Source: Pseudomonadota bacterium
GTDB taxonomy: Bacteria; Pseudomonadota; Gammaproteobacteria; Steroidobacterales; Woeseiaceae
Assembly (NCBI GenBank): GCA_022560695.1
Contig: JADFSP010000001.1
Location: 1-64,000, forward strand
Reading direction: 5' to 3'
DNA: 64,000 bases
A program made the translations under genes and the position numbers. The number at the start of each line of letters is the position of its first letter. Positions within the stretch are counted from its first letter, which is position 1. Under the pieces are notes generated by a model. That model was not told the origin of the DNA. It saw only the letters and a list, made by a program, of their open reading frames with translations, and made no database searches. Below, in pieces: positions 1-6,680 of the stretch.

Positions 1-52
1 TACTAAGCTTCATGGTGACTCCTCCTTTCCGTTCACTGGTGGTATCGCTTAC
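1..52 (-). mobile_element. Probable end of an IS66-type insertion sequence (partial)
   Basis: Read on the minus strand, position 52 begins a GTAAGCG terminus and a sequence ending in GTGAACGG, then a very strong Shine-Dalgarno (AAAGGAGGAG) and an ATG at 14-12 that opens a frame starting M-K-L-S and leaving the window. IS66-family elements are known for termini starting GTAA and for a first transposase gene starting close inside the end. Only the terminal 52 bases are present, so the family call is tentative. An 8-bp target duplication would be expected at 53-60. Confidence 0.4.
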
Positions 53-279
53 CAGTCTGGCACTTAGATGCCGTTTAGGGGAGGAGGAGTCCATACCATT
101 GCTTTCGGCCAAAAGCGGACGTTCGGTATTTCGCTGGTCACCAGCATTTCACAGGTCAGAATCTTGCCCAAAAAGGGGCACAATCTGAAACTGGCTGCCC
201 CGACAATAGTGATTTTCGCCTTCTTTGTCCCGCAATTCTTTCGTATGCTGAAAGAAAATGATAGGGAGTATGACAAGAC
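53..279. other. Non-coding stretch between IS end and dioxygenase remnant
   Basis: No convincing gene is seen. A second purine-rich GGGGAGGAGGAG tract at 77-90 forms an imperfect inverted repeat with the ribosome-binding region at 16-28. A short hairpin-capable segment (GCTTT...AAAGC) lies near 100-117. The open frames here on both strands look like chance. A GGGAG tract at 264-268 is placed correctly to serve the remnant that follows. Confidence 0.4.
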
Positions 280-390
280 ATGAGCACCGAATTGACCGAT
301 TCTCAGCTGGCCGTCTACGCACGCGATGGATTTGTCATCGTACGCAGGTTTTTCAGCGAGGCGGAGCTGGCGCCGGAGTTCAATCAGTAA
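280..390 (+). pseudogene. Phytanoyl-CoA dioxygenase (PhyH) family, N-terminal remnant
   Basis: ATG at 280 follows a GGGAG tract by 11 bases and opens 36 codons ending in TAA at 388. The peptide has the typical start of PhyH-family Fe(II)/2-oxoglutarate dioxygenases: LTDSQLAVYARDGFVIVRRF followed by FSEAELAP. Family members are usually 250-300 residues, and the His-x-Asp metal-binding region is absent. This is therefore a truncated remnant without expected activity. It sits among other broken genes of sugar or secondary metabolism. The family call rests on the N-terminal motif alone. Confidence 0.6.
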
Positions 391-462
391 CGACTGCTCC
401 GTCAATTGGTTCGCGTGGTCGAAGACGTCGCCGTAGGCTGAGCTCCGGGAGGAAAAGCCGGG

Positions 463-591
463 CTAAGGGCCGACGGTCTTGGCCTCTTCACGGGTTTCTA
501 CATACCAGTCGACGGTTTTCCGCAGCCCTTCTCGGAAATCGACTTGAGCCTCGAACCCGAACTCGCGTCGAGCTCGCAAACTGAGTAACAT
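463..591 (-). pseudogene. NDP-sugar epimerase / GDP-L-fucose synthase, C-terminal remnant
   Basis: On the minus strand a 42-residue frame contains FGFEAQVDFREGLRKTVDWY and then VETREEA before a TAG stop at 465-463. This is the characteristic end of extended short-chain dehydrogenases such as GDP-fucose synthase and UDP-glucose 4-epimerase, where the last helix carries the GL..T.DWY pattern. The Rossmann fold and the catalytic YxxxK are missing. The ATG at 591 is probably incidental. The fragment suggests that a surface-polysaccharide locus once lay here. Confidence 0.6.
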
Positions 592-639
592 CCCATCATA
601 ACCAACGCAGTATTAACGTCCTAAAATTAGGCATGAACG

Positions 640-804
640 ATGAGTGAGCTGAGAGAATCCACATCTAAACTCCATATCGAGAAAGACACCGCAACCATAC
701 GAGACTATAACCAGACAGACTATAGTCAGTTTTGGACAGGGCTCGACAAATCCCTTCTCGACAAAAAAGAACAACGGATTGTGCGGAAATTAACCCCGCC
801 GTAA
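640..804 (+). pseudogene. SAM-dependent methyltransferase-like N-terminal remnant
   Basis: ATG at 640 opens 54 codons that end at TAA 802-804. The C-terminal half (DYSQFWTGLDKSLLDKKEQ, then RIVRKLTPP) resembles the stretch that precedes the glycine-rich SAM-binding loop in class I methyltransferases found in sugar-modification clusters. The frame stops where that loop should begin. The match is by general pattern only. It could instead be a short unrelated peptide gene. Confidence 0.35.
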
Positions 805-831
805 GCACCCAATGAAAAAAGTCCCCCGGTA

Positions 832-2028
832 GTGCGAATCGATAATCAGGACACAATGGTGTGGAATCTGACAACTGCAGATACCGTCACGCGCTTACGT
901 AAGTTGATTCGCTTTGTGGGCATCTATGGTATCGCTCGTACCTTTTATAAAGTGATGGGCCGCATCCGACCGCCAGGCATGTTTTTTCGGATTCGATCAG
1001 GCGGTTCCCGCTCAATCGGTGTCGTCGGCTGTGGGCAGTTTGCGTTTGCCAATATTGGATACTTTTTGCACCGAAAGGCAGGTTCATGTCTGGCCGCTTG
1101 TTATGATCCGGATAATGCAGCAGCCGCTAGCTTTTCCCGTTTCCACGATGTACCGACCATCGCCGCCACGGCGGATGAGGTGCTGTGCGCAAAGGAAGTG
1201 GAGCTTGTTTATATCGCCTCCAACCATGCCTCGCATGCGGGCTATTCGGTCATCGCATTGCACGCAGGTAAGCGGGTCTATGTGGAGAAACCCGTGGCTG
1301 TAAACAGTGAACAGCTCCGTGCGCTGTGCCTTGCACAACGTGAGACCGGCCATCCGATTTTTGCCGGATATTGCCGACCATTCTCTAGGGCGTTACGGGA
1401 ATTACGCCGTTGGTGTGATGCAACTGATGTTCCGTTGACACTATCGTGCTTCATTTGGGGGCATCAATTACCCGCCGATCATTGGTATCGACGACCGGCT
1501 GAGGGAACGAGAATCTGTGGTAACGCTGGGCACTGGATCGATCTTATGGTACATATCCTGCATTGGGGAATATTGCCCGACCGTTGGCAGATTACGCTTG
1601 TTTGGAGCAATGAATCAGCACGCGACGACGATCTTGCAATAACGCTCGTTAGTGAGCGTGGCGATTTGGTTAATATTGTCCAGACAGCACGTACCGAGCC
1701 ATTTGACGGCGTCAGCGAGTCGATTCACCTTCAATGGGCAGATACCATTGCGGAGATTGGCGACTTTCGTCGCATGACGATCTGGAAAGGCGCACACCGC
1801 AAACGCTATCGATATTGGCACAAGGATGTTGGGCATTGCCGGGCAATACTTCAGCCTTTCAGCGATGCTAGGCGGGATTGGCGTGAAGTGGAGCTATCAA
1901 CCTTGCTTATGATCGAGATTGCGGCGATGGTTGTCTCAGGGAAGCGCTATGCCGAATTTTCATTTTCACAGGCATGGGAATCTCTCGGCGTTGATAATAA
2001 TGAAAGGCATTATGTGGTTGTGCCCTGA
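832..2028 (+). CDS. Gfo/Idh/MocA family NAD(P)-dependent oxidoreductase
   Basis: 398 residues from a GTG at 832; an ATG at 856 is an alternative start. After about 60 residues comes the nucleotide-binding core with GVVGCGQFAFANI, and further on the signature EKPVA within the conserved lysine region near residue 165. Both are typical of Gfo/Idh/MocA proteins, which oxidise or reduce sugars, inositols or biliverdin. The N-terminal 60-residue extension before the Rossmann fold is longer than usual. Neighbouring sugar-epimerase, methyltransferase and dioxygenase remnants suggest a role in nucleotide-sugar or glycan biosynthesis. The substrate cannot be told from sequence. It is the only intact gene in the first 2.7 kb. 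Confidence 0.85.
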   Translation: MRIDNQDTMVWNLTTADTVTRLRKLIRFVGIYGIARTFYKVMGRIRPPGMFFRIRSGGSRSIGVVGCGQFAFANIGYFLHRKAGSCLAACYDPDNAAAASFSRFHDVPTIAATADEVLCAKEVELVYIASNHASHAGYSVIALHAGKRVYVEKPVAVNSEQLRALCLAQRETGHPIFAGYCRPFSRALRELRRWCDATDVPLTLSCFIWGHQLPADHWYRRPAEGTRICGNAGHWIDLMVHILHWGILPDRWQITLVWSNESARDDDLAITLVSERGDLVNIVQTARTEPFDGVSESIHLQWADTIAEIGDFRRMTIWKGAHRKRYRYWHKDVGHCRAILQPFSDARRDWREVELSTLLMIEIAAMVVSGKRYAEFSFSQAWESLGVDNNERHYVVVP

Positions 2029-2059
2029 AACGTGGTAATCGGGATAACTTACCGCCACG

Positions 2060-2490
2060 GTGGCTGCGGCGAGGTTCGGCACCAAAAAGCACCCAGCGGT
2101 TGAACAAGTTCAAACCTAAAAAGGTGCCAGAGGATGGCAGGGACCGTTACAGTCCGTTACGAAAAAGGGACGTTTAGTTCGGTATGGTTCGGTACGAAAA
2201 AGGCACCCAGGGTCCACCACAGTTCGCCACCAAAAAGGACGCGGCAATCGGCAAGGTTCGGCACGAAAAGGTGGCGAGGTTCGGTAAGGTTCGGGCATAA
2301 AAGGACGCCACTATCCAAAGATGTGCAAGGCCTTATAGGGTAGTGCTGGTCGAAGAGGTTCGAACCCAAAAAGGGACGATCCTTCCGTCATACTTCGTCA
2401 CTAAAAGGGTGCAAGTGATTGCGGTAGCTCGCGCTTATAAAGGGTGGCGAGGTTCGGAGAGGTTCGGACATAAAAGGGGCGCTTGCTCAA
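2060..2490. repeat. Degenerate tandem array, about 12 units, period near 35 bp
   Basis: A recurring A-tract followed by GG begins at about 2084, 2118, 2162, 2197, 2232, 2266, 2299, 2335, 2368, 2403, 2439 and 2472. The spacing is 33-36 bp, with one 44-bp interval. Each tract is preceded by a GGTTCGG-like heptamer 4-5 bases upstream, and in the better units by a second GGTTCGG about 10 bases further up. Units diverge strongly, so the array is old or under weak constraint. The period is not a multiple of three and the frames are scrambled, so it is not coding. Confidence 0.8.
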
Positions 2491-2739
2491 CACAAATTCA
2501 GACCGAGTATTTTCAATCTACGTCAACCAAACGCCACGACTCACAAGTGAACTGATAGGCAATTATAGAGGTGCATATCCAGTTAATTCCAATTGTAGTA
2601 ATGAGAATAGGGTTATAAGTAACCTAATCTAGCCTCACCTTTCCCTGCCTAACCTTCCCTTACCTTACCCCCCCTAGTTGGATGGCGTTCAAAGTTAGTT
2701 GCCACATAGCCTGTAGCGATATTGCATGGCAGATAATTC
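2491..2739. other. Non-coding stretch with a pyrimidine-rich tract
   Basis: No gene is seen. Between about 2626 and 2675 lies a run of short CCTNACCTT-like pyrimidine repeats, followed by a C7 stretch. It separates the tandem array from the leftmost gene of the integrative element and could include the outer boundary of that element. No matching attachment core was found. Confidence 0.4.
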
Positions 2740-3222
2740 TCACCAGTCATCGTCTGGCAAAATCTTCACAAAGCGCCGGATGCAGCTGTACTGTTGACTA
2801 TGTGGTATTGGTCGTCGGTCTCGATCTTGCACGACTGTCTCAACCTCACAGACTATCCGTTTCCCTCGTAATCGCGATGGGCTTACCCGATCAAGGCGTC
2901 CCACCGGGCCGATAAGGGAACTGATCTCACGATTAAGGTCCCCTCGCGCAGTAGCTCGAAAATCGCCGTATCGTTTCGGCTTACCCTTCAGAGAGTCAAC
3001 ATTATAGAAACGCTCTAATGGTGTCCCAGCATAATCTTCGGGCTTAATCACAGCGCAGTACACAGTCAGTTTGGCTTGGTCTCGGAAACGCCCGGTCCCA
3101 TAGTACATATAACGGACCTCATAAGTGCCAGGAGGGATCACAATACAGTTTCCAATTATCTCGCCGCCACCTTCATCAGGCTCCTCGGTGAGAGGAAGAC
3201 CGTCGCGGTCGCCGTCCTTCAT
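2740..3222 (-). CDS. Hypothetical protein of an integrative element
   Basis: 160 residues, not assigned to a named family. The centre carries PGTYEVRYMYYGTGRF and a dense mix of aromatic and basic residues. The end is RRFVKILPDDDW. The start codon overlaps the stop of the preceding 87-residue gene by four bases (ATGA), which implies translational coupling. No signal peptide or membrane segment is visible, so it is probably cytoplasmic. The position, last in the int-alpA cassette, suggests an accessory or replication-control function of the mobile element. That is inference only. Confidence 0.65.
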   Translation of the reverse strand: MKDGDRDGLPLTEEPDEGGGEIIGNCIVIPPGTYEVRYMYYGTGRFRDQAKLTVYCAVIKPEDYAGTPLERFYNVDSLKGKPKRYGDFRATARGDLNREISSLIGPVGRLDRVSPSRLRGKRIVCEVETVVQDRDRRPIPHSQQYSCIRRFVKILPDDDW

Positions 3223-3482
3223 TTCGCCAAACGATACTCGGACGGTATCAGTTTCTCGAACTTTTGGAGAACGTCGGATACGCCATCGATTGCATCAGCA
3301 AGGGTGCGGGCAGGGTGAAGCCTTATCTCGCGGTGTACAGCCTCCTCCAACGCAGACCGGAACGTAGTGAACCACTTGTATGACTCCCACTTCGTACCGC
3401 CCTTGTGGTTTCGTTGTCGCTGCAATTCCCAGGCGCGCTCCGTGCCCTTAATTCGGGTCTTCGGATCGAGTTGGATGATCAT
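3219..3482 (-). CDS. Hypothetical small protein downstream of AlpA regulator
   Basis: 87 residues beginning MIIQLDPKTRIKGTERAWEL. It is rich in charged and aromatic residues, and the second half is predicted helical with a possible amphipathic stretch. No family is recognised. It overlaps the AlpA-like gene upstream and the 160-residue gene downstream by four bases each, forming a tight three-gene translational unit. Both overlaps and coding-like composition support a real gene. Confidence 0.65.
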   Translation of the reverse strand: MIIQLDPKTRIKGTERAWELQRQRNHKGGTKWESYKWFTTFRSALEEAVHREIRLHPARTLADAIDGVSDVLQKFEKLIPSEYRLAK

Positions 3483-3679
3483 TCTGAACCGTCCTGTCGT
3501 GACGCATCAATACATGCTTGATTGTGTGCCTCTATTTCAGCCTCTATCCACGCGACGGAACGTACGCCGATCTTGACGGGCTTTGGAAAAGTACGATTTT
3601 TGATGCCTTCATAGATAGCTGATCGAGATTTTCCAGTTTTGGATTTCACTTCGGGAAGTCTAAGTAATGTCGTGGCCAT
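3479..3679 (-). CDS. AlpA-family excisionase-like DNA-binding regulator
   Basis: 66 residues with the compact winged-helix layout of AlpA/MerR-type phage regulators: LLRLPEVKSKTGKSRSAIYE, then a short wing and FPKPVKIGVRSVAWIEAEI. Members of this family control integrase expression or act as excisionases in P4-like elements. A strong ribosome-binding site (GAGGAGGT) lies 7 bases before the ATG at 3679. It sits in the same orientation as the integrase and starts the three-gene overlapping unit. Likely role: switch between integrated maintenance and excision. Confidence 0.85.
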   Translation of the reverse strand: MATTLLRLPEVKSKTGKSRSAIYEGIKNRTFPKPVKIGVRSVAWIEAEIEAHNQACIDASRQDGSE

Positions 3680-3844
3680 GTCTGCACCTCCTCAGATGCT
3701 GTTAAACATGGTCATCCAATATATAGCGGAAAAAGAAATATATAACCGGCAGAAAAATTTGCATCCAAACTGGATTCTTCCCCCGGAAAGAAATATTGGG
3801 AGACCAAAAAAATCTTCCGGGGTAAGCAAATGAATTACTGGCCG

Positions 3845-4492
3845 TTAGTCTCTGGGGATCTTATAGATGGATCGTGCTGTCTCGGGATCAACGGGATTAC
3901 CCAAAATCTCACCAGCTAATGCCGCGACCACGTCATGCAACGGTTGGTCATATAGCCGAAGTGTATTTTGATACAAAAGCCTGATTACGTAAGTCTGTTT
4001 CCCGCTCTTAGACTTCGGCTTGCCGGTAAATTTTTTTATGTGCTGTCGGACACTGGCACAGCCGCTCGCAGCATCGTCGAGACGCTCTGCTAGGTCCTCG
4101 AGATAATCTTGTGGTCCCTCTCCAAGCCACGGATTAAGTCGTCCCATAGCTGAAGGGTCGATTACATCGTCAAAATCGCCCAATAGGTCCCGTACCTTTT
4201 TTGATAATTTCTCATATCCGGCAATTTCAGATGTTGTCGGCGTGTGTTGAATCATCCGGGATAACCAGCTAGTCCTAATTATTATTTTGGCTAATTTCTC
4301 AGGATCGCACTTATCTGACCTGCTGCTTATTGCATCCCAAGCTTTCTCCAAACTTGTCGAATAGATACATCTACGGAGAGCTTCAATATCCACTTGCGCC
4401 ACGCCAAAATCATGCAAGTCTTTATTTTGTTGATCAAGATTTCGGAAGTGGGTGATTACGCCTGTCGGTACCCAGTTTGGAGGACTTTCCAT
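3845..4492 (-). CDS. Hypothetical protein between integrase and AlpA
   Basis: 215 residues, soluble, no signal peptide and no recognised domain. The sequence is mostly helical with many charged residues, and the basic segment KKFTGKPKSKSGKQ near residue 160 might contact nucleic acid. A possible ribosome-binding site (AGAAGGGG) precedes the ATG. It lies about 90 bases after the integrase stop on the same strand. Its A+T content looks somewhat higher than the core genes to the right, which fits acquisition with the element. Confidence 0.65.
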   Translation of the reverse strand: MESPPNWVPTGVITHFRNLDQQNKDLHDFGVAQVDIEALRRCIYSTSLEKAWDAISSRSDKCDPEKLAKIIIRTSWLSRMIQHTPTTSEIAGYEKLSKKVRDLLGDFDDVIDPSAMGRLNPWLGEGPQDYLEDLAERLDDAASGCASVRQHIKKFTGKPKSKSGKQTYVIRLLYQNTLRLYDQPLHDVVAALAGEILGNPVDPETARSIYKIPRD

Positions 4493-4585
4493 TTGCGCCC
4501 CTTCTAGCGCCCTTCATAGAAAGCCTGGGCAGGCCGGTGAAGGTGTCCGGCTTTTCGGGTGCCCCCTAGCCCTGGCTTAACTCAA

Positions 4586-5806
4586 CTATCCGGCTTGTGA
4601 TGCCTTGCCGAACTTTCCAATTGTAACGTTACCGCCATCCGCTTGAGCGTCAATAAAGTCAGCCCATGTCTGCATCATCTGCCTGCGCTCATCAAGATAA
4701 TCCGCTTGGTTATAACTTGCACGCACCTTGTTGCGTTCCGTATGTGCCAGTTGACGTTCAATTACGTCTGCACGAAAACCCATTTCATTAAGCATAGTTG
4801 ACCCGGTGGCGCGTATGCCATGTGGAGAGAATTTGCCTGCGTAGCCGAGGCTGGCGACAGCTTTCCACAAAACTCCGCGTGATGCTGGTCTTCTTGGGTC
4901 TGATCGGTTCGGAAAAAGAAACTCTCTATGGCCGGACACACCATGCAACCTATTTAGTAGATCAACTGCTTGATCTGACAGTGGCACTCGATGCGCCTCG
5001 CGGCTCTTCATCCTATCGGCAGGGATCGTCCAAAGCCCTTGTTCCAGATCAAACTCGTCCCACCTAGCTTCAATTAGTTCAGTTGTACGTACTAGAGTTA
5101 GCAGCATAATTTGTAATGCAGTCTTGTTGCCGAACTGTCCAGGGTAATCATCTACCGCTTGGAGAAATGCAGGAAGCTCCGATGCGGTAAGGGGTTTATG
5201 GTGTTGGGTCTGCCAAGGCTTTAGCGAGCCTCGCAACGGCGCGGTAGGGTCAATATCAGACCTGAGAGTTACAACTGCAAGGCGACAAATCGCCCCGATA
5301 GCTTGATTCACAATTACGGCCATTGCTGGTGCACGCTTCTCGACACGCTGAATGATGGCCAATACGTGTGCGGGGGTGACCTGACTAACCGGCAGAGAAC
5401 CAATATGTGGAAAGACATCGTTCTCCAATACTTTTTGCCTTTGCTTGTACGTTCTGGCGGTCCACTTCTCTGCATTGCGCTCTAGCCATTCGTCAGCGAC
5501 AGCCTTGAACGAATTGGAGTGCTCACTAGTCTGATGGATTCGATCCAACTTGCGTTTGTGTGATGGATGCACGCCTTCCTTGATGATCTTCTTCGCTGCA
5601 TCGCGGTCCGACCGTGCCCCCTTTAAATCCAATTCCGGATACCGGCCAATGGCGAAGACATTCTCCTTTCCCGCCAGTCGGTATCTTAGACGCCATAGCT
5701 TCGCCCCTGTTGGACGCACCTCCAGGTGCAAGCCAGCACCATCCGAAAGCTTGTACGCCTTGTCCTTGGGCTTGGCTTGCCTTATGCGGGTATCTGTAAG
5801 CGACAT
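4586..5806 (-). CDS. Tyrosine-type integrase, P4 family
   Basis: 406 residues from the ATG at 5806, chosen because a GAGG motif lies about 9 bases upstream; an in-frame ATG at 5845 lacks this. The N-terminal arm-binding domain (residues 1-90) begins MSLTDTRIRQAKPKDKAYKL. A SAM-like core-binding domain follows, then the catalytic domain with the first Arg in LVRTTELIEARW, the HGIR box, and a His followed by the nucleophile Tyr near RASYNQADY. All expected catalytic residues seem present, so the protein is probably active. It mediates site-specific integration and excision of the element to its left. No tRNA, the usual target of this family, is found next to it. Confidence 0.93.
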   Translation of the reverse strand: MSLTDTRIRQAKPKDKAYKLSDGAGLHLEVRPTGAKLWRLRYRLAGKENVFAIGRYPELDLKGARSDRDAAKKIIKEGVHPSHKRKLDRIHQTSEHSNSFKAVADEWLERNAEKWTARTYKQRQKVLENDVFPHIGSLPVSQVTPAHVLAIIQRVEKRAPAMAVIVNQAIGAICRLAVVTLRSDIDPTAPLRGSLKPWQTQHHKPLTASELPAFLQAVDDYPGQFGNKTALQIMLLTLVRTTELIEARWDEFDLEQGLWTIPADRMKSREAHRVPLSDQAVDLLNRLHGVSGHREFLFPNRSDPRRPASRGVLWKAVASLGYAGKFSPHGIRATGSTMLNEMGFRADVIERQLAHTERNKVRASYNQADYLDERRQMMQTWADFIDAQADGGNVTIGKFGKASQAG

Positions 5807-6031
5807 ATGGGTATCCTCTTTTGTACATGTGTTGAAATAAGGCACGTTCAGGGACTATTTTGAGCAAAGGATGATTATACTATTTGATACCCGCAACGAT
5901 ACCCTCATTTATCTCGGCTGTAAACAGATGTTCTTAGACGGTACTGGAGCGATTATTCCTCATACAATCGGGCTTTTAGCTAGGCTACCGGACTTCCTCG
6001 GATGCCCAGAAACATCGAAAATGATTATGCG
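5807..6031. other. Integrase upstream region, likely attachment-site side
   Basis: About 225 bases between the integrase start and the rsmE fragment. It contains the integrase promoter region and short GATACC repeats near 5886-5902, which resemble the GGTATCC just inside the gene in inverted form. One attachment junction should lie here by analogy with P4-type elements, but no second copy of a core sequence was recognised elsewhere in the window. Open frames here look spurious. Confidence 0.35.
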
Positions 6032-6172
6032 ACAGAATCGCGCCTGCGTGATCACCTGGTGCAGGGAATCTCACGCGGCGAGCGTATGGACTTCGTCGTA
6101 CAAAAGGCAACTGAACTCGGCGTCAAGCGCGTCATACCGGTGCTGACCGAATGGGGTATTGGGGTGACATGA
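6002..6172 (+). pseudogene. Internal fragment of rsmE (16S rRNA m3U1498 methyltransferase)
   Basis: A 56-codon frame from ATG 6002 to TGA 6170 contains LVQGISRGERMDFVVQKATE followed by LGVKRVIPVLTEWG. This is the highly conserved central segment of RsmE, where SPOUT-type methyltransferases join the PUA-like domain. Only about 40 residues (roughly 6032-6160) match, whereas RsmE is about 240 residues. Both ends are lost, so the gene is dead. In Pseudomonas rsmE lies next to the chp cluster (from memory), so this appears to be the ancestral position, damaged when the neighbouring element arrived or decayed. Confidence 0.8.
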
Positions 6173-6209
6173 GCTGCTGACGAATCAGCCAGTGCGCGGG
6201 ACACGAACC

Positions 6210-6680
6210 TCACGCCTGCAGCGAGTTCCGTGCCAGCATTTCCTCAAGCTTCTCGAGGTCCGGAATCAACGGGTACTCGTTGATCATTTTCACACGGCAC
6301 AACACGGGCGCCGTCTCCGGCCAGCCTTCTGTTGAATCCAGCTTCAGGACATCGCGATTCACGCGAACGAGTTGCGGAAACCCCTGCGTCAATGCACCAA
6401 AGTATCCGGTTTTGAGTTGTCCGGTCGTCGCGACGAAGACGACAATGCGTGTGCGTCCGGTCACGGCGGGAATTTCCTTGCCGAGCGCACCTTCAAACGA
6501 CACCACTGGCAGTAACCGACCGTTCCAGTTCGTCGTGCCCAGCATCCAGCTGTGCGCGCCGGCCTCCTGATCCGGTTTCGAGTAACGCACGACTTCGGCG
6601 ACGCAAGTTCGCGGCACGATCAGGCGTTCTTCCGACAGCGGTACCAGCAAGCTGTACAGCTCTTCTGCTTCTTCGCTCAC
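6210..6680 (-). CDS. chpC: CheW-like adaptor, ChpC type
   Basis: 156 residues spanning one CheW domain: YSLLVPLSEERLIVPRTCVA at the start, the core SWMLGTTNWNGRLLPVVSFE, and a C-terminal strand. CheW proteins link chemoreceptors to the CheA kinase. It is the last gene of the Chp operon and its ATG overlaps the chpA stop by four bases, so expression is coupled. In Pseudomonas the second CheW-like gene after chpA is chpC. The symbol is given by position and domain, since sequence alone does not separate PilI from ChpC. Confidence 0.8.
   Translation of the reverse strand: MSEEAEELYSLLVPLSEERLIVPRTCVAEVVRYSKPDQEAGAHSWMLGTTNWNGRLLPVVSFEGALGKEIPAVTGRTRIVVFVATTGQLKTGYFGALTQGFPQLVRVNRDVLKLDSTEGWPETAPVLCRVKMINEYPLIPDLEKLEEMLARNSLQA

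Noticed and set aside
64-405. 113-codon minus-strand open frame near the left edge
   Set aside because: It covers non-coding sequence and the PhyH remnant in antisense, with no ribosome-binding site or homology-like motif.
2134-2369. Short open frames with repeated FGTKK/FGHKR phrases
   Set aside because: They arise from translating the 35-bp degenerate array in varying frames; the period is not a multiple of three.
2060-2490. CRISPR array considered for the 35-bp repeats
   Set aside because: There are no conserved direct repeats with unique spacers; all of each unit is part of the repeat, and no cas gene is near.
5807-6209. tRNA gene as integrase target
   Set aside because: No cloverleaf-like sequence was found next to the integrase; the nearest recognisable feature is the rsmE scrap.
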